NCBI RefSeq assembly: GCF_005239225.2
Contig: NC_133296.1
Location: 4,588,001 to 4,652,000, forward strand
DNA length: 64,000 bases
Reading direction: 5' to 3'
Source: Populus alba
Taxonomy: Eukaryota; Streptophyta; Magnoliopsida; Malpighiales; Salicaceae
The notes below the pieces were generated by a model that was given only the letters and a program-made list of their open reading frames with translations, ran no database searches and was not told where the DNA came from. Both the position numbers and the translations under genes were made by a program. Positions 49,306-62,014 of this stretch are shown in pieces. Within the stretch, counting starts at the first letter, position 1. Each line of letters begins with the position of its first letter.

Positions 49306-50676
49306 ATAACTAGCAATTGATTCATGCTAAGGTGCTCTTGATTTTTTTTCACAACTAAGATCATTGTGTAGTTTCAAGTGATCATCGTCATATATATATA
49401 TTTTAAAAAGTGAGATATATAGTGACTTGGAAATACTTGAAAGTAGTCGTATCATGCACGATCAAGTTTTCTTATTAAATTTGGTCTAACATCAATTATT
49501 ACTTGTGTCTGGTTCACACGTGAGAGCACGCAAAGACACTGTATTGAAGGTTGGATTTTTTTTTTTTTTATAAAACAATTAATAATAATATTAGAAAAAA
49601 AAGAAAAAGAAAAAAGCATTGCATATAACCTTGATTGTGCTTGATTTGTGAAAGATAATATATTACACTTAACCATGATCTTTGTTATCTGCAGTCCACA
49701 TGTTTTTCAAATAACAATCTTTTTGATAGAAACATTTTTCCAGTCAAGGTGCATAAAGTGGGTACAGCTAGCTAGGTCACTTGAATTTTATTCTCTTTTT
49801 AGTGAAGTTTTTTTCAGAAAGGAGATAACAGAAAACAGAAACATATGAGCATGTAAGAGAGAGAGGCAAGAGAGAAAGACTTGAATCGGTAATTGAAAGA
49901 GAAGAGATCAGCTAAGCTAGAACTTGGCAGGATCATCTGAAAAAAAAAAAAAATGATCCGAGTGTAACCCACCCCGCTTCCTTTCTATTCAAAGCAAAGC
50001 TTTTGTTATAGGTCACAGACTTGCAGGAAATTTAACTGGGTTTCTTGGTCCAAATCTTTTTGTAGCTAGTAGTGAAAGGGAATCTAGCTAAATAGCAGGT
50101 ATTTAATTTCAAGTAATTAGTATGTAAGCAACACAAGCTAAACACAGAGAGCAGAATATATATATATATATATATTAGATCCTTGTTTGTTGCATGAAAA
50201 CATGGAGGCTGGAGACTAGGGACCAACCAATCAAGATTCTACTACGCGTTTTCGCACACCAGGAAAAAGGAAGAAACCCTCGCTGTCGCCTGAGAAAATG
50301 AACATTCCTTTTTCTAGCTTAATTTGAACGTAATCAGCTAGCTTAGCTCGTCTCATGACTGTCATTATTTCATTGTTAGTCTTGAATTTACCACCTGAAT
50401 ATCACCGGAAGATGGACCGATTTAATTAATCGGTATTTCTACTTGGTTTGTACTGCATATGTATGCATATGCTTTTGTTCTTGTATTGTCGGTTGATGTT
50501 TCACATGCATGGAGATTTAATTGCAATGAATTACATGGCAGGATCATAAGACCTGGCAATATTTAACCCGCCGCTAGCTAGGACTACGGTGGAACATAAT
50601 TTTGATTTCTTGCAACGCACACTCACAAACGTTAGACATGTTTGTTCTAACTAAGATGACGAAAACCATAAGACTT

Positions 50677-50679
<3 letters not shown>
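49306..50679. other. intergenic, no gene recognised
   Basis: Several short open frames (49452-49676, 49648-49848, 50032-50226) have no domains. A purine-rich stretch near 49855-49915 and a TA microsatellite near 50157-50175 are the only notable features. Confidence 0.45.

Positions 50680-50727
<48 letters not shown>
50680..50727. repeat. (CT)24 microsatellite
   Basis: Forty-eight bases of perfect CT repeat. Likely length-polymorphic. Confidence 0.97.
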
Positions 50728-50730
<3 letters not shown>

Positions 50731-53294
50731 TAGTCGGCCACCGTCTCCAAGAAGAATAAATAGTTCGGAAAATTATTAGTTGCGAGACTTTATGGAAATT
50801 GCCGGGTGGTAACATTAGACCCACCGACCCGGAAAGCGTTGCTTTTCAACGATCTCTATCGATAACCGCGTATCTCTTCGAGTAAACTGTAAGAACAAAT
50901 TAATGAACAATTAGGATTTAGAGAGATGTAGTTAATTTTACATTATTTTCTTTAATTATAAATATGTTTAGTTAGAAATTAATAACTTTTCCACTCAAAT
51001 TAAAAGTCGAGACGATCGATGAATAAGTTTTTTTCCAAATAAAAAAATAATATATAACCAAATTCTTAATTAATATCACGAATAAATGACCAAATTACAC
51101 GACTAATTAAGTCCTCTCAAGAGGTATCGCTCCGTCTTAAATTAATAATTTCGTGGTGGGTTGTCATGAAAAGACATCAACTAGAGGGTAAGATAGTAAT
51201 AACAAAGCATCTCAAACCCTTGACTTTCCTATCAAATGTAAATTGCTCGTGGTATCATTAATTAAGAAGTTTGACAGCCAAAACATATTGGCTCGTGGTT
51301 TTTTTTTTTTTTTTTCCTCTCTTTTTTGTAAGCAATAAATAAAGCCAGGACATGGCAGAACCAAAAACAGGTGCAGAAGCACATCCCAAGAAGATTAAGG
51401 ACAACAGATTAATCCAAATAAAAAATCTATCTGGATATAGCTCATGTTTGTTAAGTGATTGGCTCTTTTAGAAGAAATATATTTCCAGATTTCGTCACCT
51501 CGAGTGGATTGTCTCGTAATAGGTTTCGTCCTAAAAATTAGACGTTTTTTAAGTGAAGAGACCATACCTAGCCAGCCTAGAACAAGTCTCTTGGATCCTG
51601 AGCTCCTAATCAATATAAATAACACCACTAGCTACGCTAGTCTTCATCATCATTTGTAACTTCATCCAAGTTCACGCTTGCAAGTTTCAAAATCAACACA
51701 GCACTTTCGACTGGAGAGAAAACAATAATGCGAATGGAGAATGTAGCTAGAGAGTAGGGAGAATTTTGATGGCAGGCATGTTCTGGATCGATGGAGTCTC
51801 TCTTGATGCAAGCGTCTTCTCCGAACCACATGCATGGTGTAAATAAATAAATAAATAGAGCCATATCATCTGACATGAATCAATTATTATTCAGAAGGAG
51901 CCATCTCAGGGAATGATGGGAAATTTCACGTAACATTGACTTTCTGGGCAACATTTAAACCTAATCTGTTATCAGCTGCTTGAAAATGTGTACAGGGAGT
52001 TGTTGCATGAAAGGTTAAAGTATATAGTTTAGGTGGATTTCACATGTCACCCTATCAGTGAAAGCACTAGAATTATTTAATTCCTGCTATCTTATTTTAA
52101 TTTGTTCTAGAATCTTGCCATCTCACTGATTTTACCAGGATAACAAAAGAAGAGGAGCAGGAACAGGAAGGAAAATAAATGAAAAGGAAAAGAAAACGTA
52201 TAAAATTAAATTATATAATTGTGTCATGTTCTTTATCAGATCAAGTTTTGGTGTTTCTTAGTCCCAAGTTTATGGTGCTTGGAAAAAAAAAAAAAAAAAC
52301 CAATGTCCATTAGAAGACTTTGATGACCATTTCCTAATCCTATATATGTATGTATAATAAGGTCTCATATATAGAGCTATGTATGATAGTAATTTATAGT
52401 GACATTTACTCTTAACTTCTTTTATCTTTGAAATGGAAATATTATTAATTGGAAAGAGAGATGAAATATGAAAATCCATGCTGAGAAAGGATATGAGTTG
52501 ATTATGCATAACCTCTATGCAAATAAAAATAGATTAATAAAATGGTATTATTTAATTAGTTAGGTTTTAAATTTTTTATTTAAATATTATTATTTCAAGT
52601 TTTACTAGCTTTTTATATAATTATTAATTTTAAAATCTATAAAATATATGAAGATATATACAAAATAATTCAAATATTTATATTTATTTTTAAAAAAACC
52701 GATTAATATCATCTGCCCATCCAAGTCATTGAAAAAATGATATCAAACTGATAGAAAAGGACATCATTAATCATTTCAACATCAGCTTTTCAAGTCATTG
52801 GAAGTTGGAATGGCAATCAGATTTTGGATTTAGCGTTGTCATCACTTCCCAAGCCATCCTTTCACGATCTTGTCCCGTTTGACCAGAAACCTAAGGTAAC
52901 TGTATCTTCAAACTTGTACATGAATGTTAAATGGCAACGTAAATTGCCCCACCTCTTACTACGTGTTTGTTTCTTATTTTAAAGTGTTTTAATTTTTTTT
53001 ATATATAAAATTATTCTAATATTTTTTCAAGCAAAAATTACATTTAAAATCAATAATTACTTCCCTATCAAGCGCCTCTAAATATTATTATTTAATAGCA
53101 CTGTTCATTATAACGAACTTGAGTTATCTCTTTATTCCAATTGTTGTTATGGTAACAGTTTTATAATTACATCTTGGAGTCATAGTTTTTAATTGGCAAG
53201 TTACTGTACCTGATTGTGAAGAAATTGCTATGGGAGCTTAGCTAGTCCATTGGTGAGCCGACTAAAAAAATGTAGAAAGGCCATGCGATATCCA
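50728..53294. other. intergenic, no gene recognised
   Basis: Open frames around 51395-51876 and 52270-52509 show no recognisable motif and overlap on both strands. AT-rich DNA leads up to the second gypsy element. Confidence 0.45.
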
Positions 53295-55373
53295 TGTTGC
53301 TACCCAATTTTTGACCCATGTTTTTTATATATTTTTAAAAAATCCAAAAATAGAGAAAAACAAAGAAAATCCAAAAAATATGTTTTTTAATATATTTTCG
53401 TCATTTTAGCATTTTCAACGTCGTTTAAAAAGAATTTAATTTCTCAAAAGATTTTCAAACGCGTTCGACTTTTCACGCGTCGTTTTTAAAATCATTGATT
53501 TTCCTCATCGAGTCGACGTTGATATTGCTCGTTTTCAAAAAAATACAAAAAAACAAGAAAAATCAAATTTTACAAAAAAGAAAGTTAAGGGACCAATTTT
53601 GAAAACTTGGCAATATTTTTTGCCTATAAATACTGGTTTCCAACACTTACAAAGGGGGGGGGGCAATTTTTGATACATGAGGGCAATTTTGAAATTTGAG
53701 GGAGAGGCAGCTGAAACCCTAAAAGCTTAGCTTTTTCTCTCCCTCACCGAAAGGCAGCCGCTAGCCTCCCCCCCTGAATTTTTTTTCCATCTTCCTCTTC
53801 CCCGGCTGGCTTGCCAACAGCCACAGCCTTTTTCCCATCTCCTCGTCATCTCTCTTTTGGCCATTTTCATTTTTCTCAAGGCAACCGCCCCCTACCCTTG
53901 ACATTTTTTTTTTTTCTTCTTTCGAAACCAGCCAAACAGCCCCTGCCCCCAAACAGCCGCTCATTTTTTTTCTCTTCTTCCCTTTGAGCCCAAACTTCCC
54001 CCCCGGATTATTTTTCTTCTACACACCGGTCGTCCCTGCCATTTTTCAGACTCTCCCCAGCACGCCGGAGCCACCACCACTGGACCTTCCACCTCTGCCT
54101 CTCCCCCCACAGCCGCCGGTCACCAGAACTCTCTCCCTCTCGGCCGCTCCTTCTTCCCTCAGCAACAGCACCAGCACCAGCAGAGACACCCACCGAAGCC
54201 AGCCACCGCCAGATTCGTCCGCCGTCTTCATCCAGCTCCTCCTCCACCACAGAGCAGCCCCCATCATCTTCTCAGACCACCACGGATCTGCCCCTAGGCA
54301 GCACCGAAGGCATCCCCTTTCTGCAGCAACCTCGCCGCCACCGATCTGTCCATTCCTCCGCCTCAACGCCGCCAGCAACTTCGCCCATCTCCGCAACAAC
54401 TCCAGGGGCCACGGGCTGCAGAAGACAAAGCCATAGCAAACCGACCCACCTGAAACAGAAAAGGGAAGGGGCAGAGAAACGGAGTGGATCTAAAAAACCG
54501 AAGCCGATTTCAAAGACAATGAAATAAAAAACTAAAATCAATTGTTTGTTGTGGCTTTGGTTATTTTTCAGGTCATCCCCGGTAGAAAAACGAAGAGGGG
54601 AGGAAGCCACCCAACCCCCTGCTCCACGTTCTTTCTTCTGGGCGGCGCGTGAACCCACGCACCGCCAGTGGCGGCGGTGCGTGAGGTCCACGCGCCGCCA
54701 CTGTTCAGATGACACCCAGGGCTGTGCAACACTGTTCCCGAGGATTTCCTTTTTCCTTTTTGTAATTTCTAGATGCTGTGTGTATTTAGATTTTATTGTA
54801 TTTGATTTGTTTTGAATTTTTGTTATTTGTTCTATTGTATAAATGTAATGTAAAAGAAAAAAAGAAAAGAAAAGAAAAGAAAAGAAGAAAAATAAATAAT
54901 AAAAGAAGGTTGTGTGTGTGTGTTTGTTTTTTTTATTATGTTATAAAAATAAAAATACAAAAAGAATTATTTGTTAATTTAAATATGGTTAAATATCTCA
55001 AGGACAAATAAAATCAAGTTGTATTTTCCATGAAAATATGAGGACAAGTTTCTACATATATTCGGGGATTTAATAACTGATTTATTCAAGCCTAAGAATT
55101 TAATTAATATTTTTAAATTTTCAAATCACATCAGAACACGAAGCAGCTTATCTCAGGTAGGGTGTGTTAGGGGTGCTAATACCTTCCCTAACCACAATCA
55201 GTCCCTTACCCATGATCTCTGACAAGACCAGTACATCAGGTTTCCTAGTAGCCCTTAATAAATTACTAGGTGGCGACTCCCACGAACAAATTCAAAGCAA
55301 ACGCTACAACGAGAAAAATCGCCAGCCGATGCCGCGCGCCAGGATTTTTTTTTTTTTTTTTTGGGGTGTGACA
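53295..55373 (+). repeat. 5' LTR of the second gypsy element (2,079 bp)
   Basis: TATA box at 53625-53632. A GC-rich, pyrimidine-rich block follows (53745-54430) that opens frames on both strands without real coding signal. A nested hairpin lies at 54641-54699 and A/G-rich DNA at 54850-54905. The final 250 bases are homologous to the U5 of the first element. Confidence 0.93.
54641..54699. repeat. nested perfect hairpin, two 11-bp stems
   Basis: Outer arms 54641-54651 (GGCGGCGCGTG) and 54689-54699 (CACGCGCCGCC); inner arms 54656-54666 (CACGCACCGCC) and 54673-54683 (GGCGGTGCGTG) around AGTGGC. The same structure lies in the 3' LTR near 63650-63710, where a one-base insertion interrupts the outer left arm. 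Confidence 0.9.
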
Positions 55374-55395
55374 GGATGGCGACTCCACTGGGGAA
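55374..55395 (+). promoter_or_regulatory. primer-binding site (element 2)
   Basis: TGGCGACTCCACTGGGGA starts at 55377, three bases after the LTR. The same ten-base core is also inside the LTR at 55271-55280, 106 bases upstream. Confidence 0.75.
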
Positions 55396-55559
55396 GGTAT
55401 TGTTTTCAACTTTATCGGACTAAGCTTTGTGTTTTGATGTGTTCAATTTTATTTTTTCTTTGGTGTTTTGTTTTATTTATTTGTGTTTTATTCATGCATT
55501 GTATATAATTCTCTCATGCATCACAAGTTTTAATTTTTATTAAGCACACACCTGCTTTA

Positions 55560-55835
55560 AGTTAGGCGGGGGACTAGCAGCTTACCTTATGACTTGAGTC
55601 AAGGTTGAAGTTTGTGTAAACCCCAACTCTTCGTTGAGTGCTTAGACTGGTAATAGTTGGACACGTGCCAACCAATTACCTGCTGGGCCCCTATATTGCC
55701 TTTACGAGGGCAATCACTGGGACAACAAGAGACCCCTTTTAGAGACCAAGTAACAAACCTACCATGTCTCACGTAAAATGAATAGAACCTGCCTGTAGGA
55801 TGTATGCTCCGTAAATATTTGTTTTGCATCCGAGC
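55560..55835 (+). promoter_or_regulatory. conserved post-PBS leader (element 2)
   Basis: Aligns with 23385-23690 of the first element over nearly its whole length and includes GTTTGTGTAAACCCCAACTC and CTTTACGA. This leader stays alike although the DNA after it is unrelated in the two elements. Confidence 0.7.
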
Positions 55836-56448
55836 AAACCCTTCTTGAAGCATTGGCCGTCACTTCGAAAATTTTCATTGGAGAGTTTGGGCAAAAATCA
55901 TGATTCTTGTTCCATCATACAAGAGTTACGATCATATTGTCACCCCTCGAAAGGCGAGTTCATCATATACGTTACATGTTCATACATTTATCATGCATGA
56001 ACCGGGTTGAAAGGTAGGTCCCCTGTACAAGTTGTGCTGCAAGTGATTGAAGAAAGATGATGAAAGTGAAGAAATGTGTCAGATAGAGGCTCATTATCAG
56101 ATTAAGGTTGAGAGCATCGAAGGTGAAGTAGCTGGACTCAGATTTGCTTGAACAAGTGTTGAGTATTTAAATGGCAAGAGAATGTATGCACAGTCTTCTG
56201 TGGGAACACTGCTTGTCCACGATCAATTGAAGCTGCCTCTCCTTTTCAGTCATGAACAACAGCAACAATGCCTTCAGTCATCAACTAATGACAACTCTGG
56301 TTCTTGCTTTGTTGCACTTTTAAGTGTTCATTGCCTCCACATCATCTAATGGAACCAAATGACTACTAGCCTCTTGTACATGGTGCATTAGTCTTCTTTG
56401 AAGCTACCCCAATTATGAGCTCAATTCCATTTCAGCAGCACAAGATGT

Positions 56449-56945
56449 TGGTCTGAAAAACCATGATTAGACACTGAACTTCTACGTGGCAGAGCTCTCT
56501 CTACAAAAATCCATTTATGGCTCTGCAAATTGGGAATGCAAGAGGGGATTTATAAGTTGCATATGCTCCAAATATTTCTCTCATCAGTTTCAGCACGAAG
56601 ACATCTTAGTAGGTTGAAGAGCCAGACCTGGTCTGGAAAATATGAGTAGACTTCAAACTTCAACGTAGCAGAGCTCTCTCGGCAGGAATCTGTTTGTGGA
56701 TCCGCAAGTGGGAAATCCAAGAAGGAATACAGTAGTTTCAGATCATCTATGATTTCTCTCCAACAATGTCAGTATTAAAACACAAAAGTAGAGAGAAGAG
56801 ACATGCCTAGACTAACAAACATGAAGAATACTGAAACTTCAACAGAGCAGGACTTCCTCTATTGGTGCGTGTTTGTTGCACCGTTCGAGAGGAATCAAAG
56901 AAGAAATAGAGGAGATTCATGTCCATCATTTTCTCCCATAAAAGA
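56449..56945. repeat. three imperfect tandem units of about 180 bp in element 2
   Basis: Units begin near 56449, 56630 and 56812. Shared landmarks in order are GAACTTC or AAACTTC, a GCAGAGCTCTCT-like block, GGCTCTGCAA or GGATCCGCAA, GGGAATGCAAGA-like text and ATTTCTCTC. The third unit is the most diverged. No protein reading was recognised. Confidence 0.7.
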
Positions 56946-59561
56946 GATAAGACATGATTCCACACGTCGGTAGTGGCGATACTACAAGTTTCTGGGCGCT
57001 GCCAAGATTACCAAGTTGTTGGAAAGTTTTCTAACAATCCGCAGCCAACCACAACAACATTGGAAGATTGAAATGATGTTGTGAGGATTTGCCGAAGAAT
57101 TGAACAAGCTATGAAGAGAGGAAAGATTGAAGGATCTGCCATGGATTCCAGAACAATGATGAGAGGTGAATCAGGAGATGACTTTGACGGTGTGAAACCT
57201 TAATTATGTGGTCTAGCCAGGTCCTCACGGTAGCATCAATTGCTCAAATGTCTTTGCCAAGATTGACATTCCTCTACCACTTAAGTTTGTCGACCAGCAT
57301 CTGCCAGATTCCAGAATTTTGCTTGACTCCGACAAATCCCATGCAACCACCAATTTCTAGGTGGTATAATCCAGACAAGAGATGTGATGTCATGGTGGGG
57401 TCCTCAACCATTTCAAGTGAACAGTTTCAAGAATTGCAAGAATTGAGTCTGAAAGTTGGTGAGCAAGAGACAAGTGGAGTCGGTGAAGGAGGGTGTCATT
57501 GGCTATATTGTCCCCGAACATCTTCAGAATGACATGTTGATCGAAAGCGCTTGGCAAAACGCAAATATTGCCAGAAAAGCTGATTCAAGAATGGTGATGA
57601 ACAGTCAATCATATTGTTTTGGAATTCTGCATTTTGTTTTGAGATCACATCTCATCCTTCAACGAAACATGTCTTGCTTTGTCTCTTTGTTGTTTTGAAA
57701 TCAACAGATGTTTAACATTTTATTTTGATAAAATATTTTGATCAAACTCCAACATGCGATAAAGGATAATCAATCCTGAAGATTAAAAGTGTTTTGATTG
57801 CAGAAATGACTCGATTCTTGTTGAAATGACATGAGGTGACCAAACAAATTTTGAGCCCTTACATGAAACTAAACCACACATCATATAGCTAAGTTTTAGC
57901 AGTATGCATAATGACATGTAGTGGATTCGGTAGTTATGGACTCGTGAATCATGATTCTTACAAGTCCAAATCATTACACTAGATGAGGTCAAAATTTATC
58001 GGTTCTAACTGACCTTGCTTGAAATGAGAAAAGGCCATCTTTGATATCCCTTCACTTTCTAAAAGTTATATCCCTTGTAGTCCCATTTTGAGCTGGATAG
58101 AATATTCTTTTCATAAAAACCCTGACTAGGATCACACCCCATACTGGGGGCAGATGAGAGATATGTTGGAGACATTGATATAATTAATGGATAAAGGGAA
58201 AGGCTTTAGAACAAAAGTGCAATGATTGAGAGAGAGCTAAAAGTAAACACATAGACTGGGGGCATATAAGAAAGTTTTGAGGAAGGCTATGAAAAAAAGA
58301 GAACGAAAAAAAAAGGGGAAGTTGAAATTACCTTCACTTAAATACAAGTCAAAGGTAAAGGAAGGAGAAACGCCTATCAAGTCTATAAAGAGCAAAAAGA
58401 AATTTCAATCAAGGAAAGGCACAACAAAAGTCAATACCAGAAAAAAGACTAAGCTATAAACGTGACTTTTGGTGTCCATTATAAAGCCTCTGATGTTATC
58501 AGATGATTAAGGTTGGTTATTCATCAAGGAAATGTGGATTTGCATTATGACTTATGTTAAGAAAACTCTAAACTTTGAGGTTAACAAGGTTATATGTCGT
58601 TTCCTCTACAAAGACAACAATAGAAAAGAGTTGATGAATAGTTGATGTTGATCCTAGGTCTTTGAAACCCTCAAACACCTTTTGAGCCTGTGAAATTCCT
58701 TTCTTTCATAGCCATGAACCATAGCCTGCATTATGTGCTTTTAAAAGCCCTTTTTAATCAAGCAAGAAATTTGAACCGATAAATGGCGCTCTCAAAACTT
58801 AAAGAGCTTTTCCATAAGGGTCGTGACTTCATGAATTAAGCTACTGGTTATTATGCATGCTGATAAAATAAATGCTAAGAAAAGAAACAACCTTTCTTGA
58901 TAAAGCCTGAGTTTTGACTTGAGCATTTTTTGTTTCTTTTTGAAATTCATATACAACGGTCACCTCAATCATAGACTATAAATGATATACCAATATCAAG
59001 GATTCAAATTGATACAAAGAAACCATGGAAAAAGCCATTTTTAATCCTATATTGGGTCAATTTCTGTTTTCAAAATACAAGACAATCAAAGGACTGCGTA
59101 TTTCGAATAACAGTGTGTTGGGTCTTTGATCAAAAAGCTTGATTTTTCAAAAGATTTTCAAAAAGGACATCTCTGATTTCATTTCAACAAACTAGACTTT
59201 GAATAGACAAGATCTTTGAAGTATGAGAGTTGATTCCAGAACAAGGAAGATTATCAAAACACAGAAGAACATTGATTGAGTATGCAAAATCGTTGATAGA
59301 AATGACATTGAAATCCTCGACACTACTTGAAAAGTTGAGCAGGCTGAGGGCAATTACAGTAGACCTTGAAAAGGAAAAACAAGCAATGCTCAGATCAGCT
59401 ATGAGGCAATGAAAGATGATTAAATGATGAATCAGTGAACTGAAGACAATGATGTTCAAAGACAGATAATCAATGAACGAGCACATTCAGATGATACTGG
59501 GGCAATGTCGTTCCAAAATAGCCCATGCTCTAGGGAACCCTGTCAGCTAATGGAGAAACAA

Positions 59562-59830
59562 GGATGTACTTGAAGGACACTTTCATACCATCATTTTTGA
59601 AGCATGGCTAGCAATCGTTGAGGATACATGAATGAATGCAATTGAATGGTGAAAGATACACATCACCAAGACTGACTGTGGAACAATGCTGAACTTAAAG
59701 GACAATCTCATATTGTCATTCTTTTGAAACATGGTTATAGACAGATGTTATCACACAACTGCACTGAATGAAATGTCGGAAAGGCACCCATCTCGAAGAT
59801 TGATTGTGGGACAACTTGTTCTGAAGGCCA
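59562..59830. repeat. two-unit imperfect repeat of about 130 bp
   Basis: 59562-59690 and 59695-59830 share AAGGACA, ATCATT or GTCATT, a TTTTGAA..CATGG block, TGAATG and CAAGACTGACTGTGGAACAA versus GAAGATTGATTGTGGGACAA. It is a worn duplication within the non-coding part. Confidence 0.55.
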
Positions 59831-60814
59831 GATGAGTGCTTCACTACATGAGTATGAGTGATAAAAGCAGCATCATTGATGAGGATGAGACATTTCTTTT
59901 TCACAATCTGATTAGAAGAGTTGAAAGGAGTCCATGAGAAGAGCACTGAGCATACAACCATGAGCCTTTGTACTGCAAGCTATGAGATGCATGATTGGAT
60001 GACTGAATGAGTTCCAAGAAGGCTGATGATAACATGTACTTGAAGAGTACTGTTTCAAATAGAGGCAAGTTCATGACTGATTAACAATTTTGATGGGTAT
60101 TGGCATGATGCACACAATCAATCAGAGGATAATTCTCAAAAGAAGCCAGGGAAAAAATCCTTCATGATGAATCAGCAGTACCACACTTGGGGGCAGGGTC
60201 AAGCTTGATGAAACGATGCAAGCAGTAATTGTCGAAGACCAGCCCGGGTTTTGGGCACTACATTTGCAGCTGAGTGGATGGCTTGCACATGAATGAGCCA
60301 ATGCATCGAAAAGAGCAAGGGAAAGCTTTGGAATGAAAACAAAGGCACCCTATGACGATGGAGCAATCAAAAAGGGGGGACCTATATATTTCAAATCAGG
60401 TAAAGGATGCATGCAATGATCATCTAACCTAAAAAAAAAAAAAAAAAAAATTTTTGCACATATTTTTGAATTGTTACAGGAAAATCCTTAAGGAGGTCCA
60501 ACAGAGATGGTGGAAAAAGAAAGAAGCATGGTGGTGATGATAATAAAGAATCGGTTTTGAATCATGGAATAAAAGGAACGATGGGATGAACCCTAACCAT
60601 TAGGAAAATCCCAAAGAAAATGAAAAGATCAACCTTGCAATCGGGAAGCCTCGAGTTTTCAACCCTTGCAGTAAGGAAAACACCGAGTTTTCGAATCCTA
60701 TGATCAGGACTTATCAGGAAGCACCAAGTTTTCCAGCCCTTCTTTCTGTCATCCCCTCAGGACTTCGCCAGGTAAGTCCTATTTTTCACACTTGTCAATA
60801 TCACATTTTTTTCC

Positions 60815-61165
60815 ATCTGGGTAGGTCGCGCCCATCATAATAAGACCGTTCATCATATTTTTTCCATCCGGGTAGGTCACCCATGACAATGAGACGCAGT
60901 TTTCCACATTTTTTTCATCTGGGTAGGTCACCCATTACAATGAGACCGCATTTCACATTCTTTCTATTTGGGTAGGTCGCCCATCACAACGAGACCTACT
61001 TCATCATATTTTTTCCATCTGGGTAGGTCACCCATTACAATGAGACCACACTTCATATTTTTTTCCATTTTTTTTGGGTAGGTCGCCCATTACAATGAGA
61101 GACCACACTTCACATTTTTTTCTATCTGGGTAGGTCACCATTACAAATGAGACCGCACTTCACAA
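60815..61165. repeat. tandem array B' (GGGTAGGTCACCC units)
   Basis: About seven units of roughly 50 bp with the same core and the same TTACAATGAGACC tail as array B of the first element. Confidence 0.9.
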
Positions 61166-61515
61166 CATTTTTTTAGGGTTCGTCACCGTACAATGAGACC
61201 ACCATTTTTCTAGGGTTCGTCACCCGTACAATGAGAACCAGCATCTTTCTAGGGTTCGTCACCCGTACAATGAGACCACCATTTTTTTCTAGGGTTCGTC
61301 ACCCGTACAATGAGACCATCATTTTTCTAGGGTTCGTCACCCGTACAATGAGACCAGCACTTGTCTAGGGTTCGTCACCCGTACAATGAGACCAGCAGCA
61401 CTAGGGTTTCGTCACCCGTACAATGAGACCAGCTTTTTTCTAGGGTTCGTCACCTCGTACAATGAGACCAGCTTTTTTCTAGGGTTAGTCACCCGTACAA
61501 TGAGACCATTTTTTA
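61166..61515. repeat. tandem array C (AGGGTTCGTCACCCGTACAA units)
   Basis: About nine units of about 38 bp: AGGGTTCGTCACCC, GTACAATGAGACC, short A/T spacer. It is clearly derived from the same unit as array B' but shorter and more uniform. Confidence 0.92.
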
Positions 61516-61539
61516 CACATTCTTTTTGTTTTTGGTTAA

Positions 61540-62008
61540 ATGAGGTCGCCAGATGGATCTCATGTAGCTTTGGTTAAAGGGAATCGCCAGATGGGATTTC
61601 AGGTTAACCGAGTTACACAGTTTAGTTCCAGCAGAATGAGGTCGCCAGATGGGATCTCATGTAGCTTTGGTTAAAGGGAATCGCCAGATGGGATTTCAGG
61701 TTAACCGAGTTACACAGTTTAGTTCCCAGTTGAATGAGGTCGCCAGATGGGAATCTCATGTAGCTTTGGTTAAAGGGAATCGCCATAATGGGATCTCATG
61801 TAGCTTTGGTTTAAAGGGAAATCGCCAGATGGGATTTCAGGTTAACCGAGTTACACAATATTTTAGTTCCAGTTGAATGAGGTCGCCAGATGGGAATCCT
61901 CATGTAGCTTTGGTTAAAGGGAATCGCCAGATGGGAATTTCAGGTTAACCGAGTTACGCAATATTTTCGTTCCAAGTTGAAATGAGGTCGCCAGATGGGA
62001 TCTCAGGT
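61540..62008. repeat. tandem array D (GGTCGCCAGATGGGATCTCA units)
   Basis: About five units of roughly 100 bp, each with GAGGTCGCCAGATGGG, CATGTAGCTTTGGTTAAAGG, AATCGCCAGATGGGATTTCA and GGTTAACCGAGTTACAC. A short stretch of the first element (27895-27965) carries one worn copy of this unit type. Confidence 0.9.
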
Positions 62009-62014
62009 AAACCC

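Larger units (their letters stand above)
55836..60810. other. non-coding internal region of element 2
   Basis: No gag, protease, RT, RNase H or integrase motif seen. Short frames include a Lys-rich one (58277-58459) and a possible coiled-coil one (59230-59412), both too short to name. 60370-60480 holds a purine run AAAAAGGGGGGACC, CAGGTAAA and, after a poly-A/T stretch, TTGTTACAG, which could be a small intron. CCAGGTAAGT at about 60769 is another donor-like site. Confidence 0.55.

Noticed and set aside
53984..54715. Frames of 80-150 codons on both strands, repeated near 62800-63712
   Set aside because: Pro/Ser-rich or Gly/Arg-rich readings of a GC- and pyrimidine-rich LTR block. Frames differ between the two LTR copies, so they are not conserved.
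59230..59412. Coiled-coil-like short frame in element 2
   Set aside because: Only 60 codons, no gag or other retroelement motif. Probably chance in A-rich DNA.
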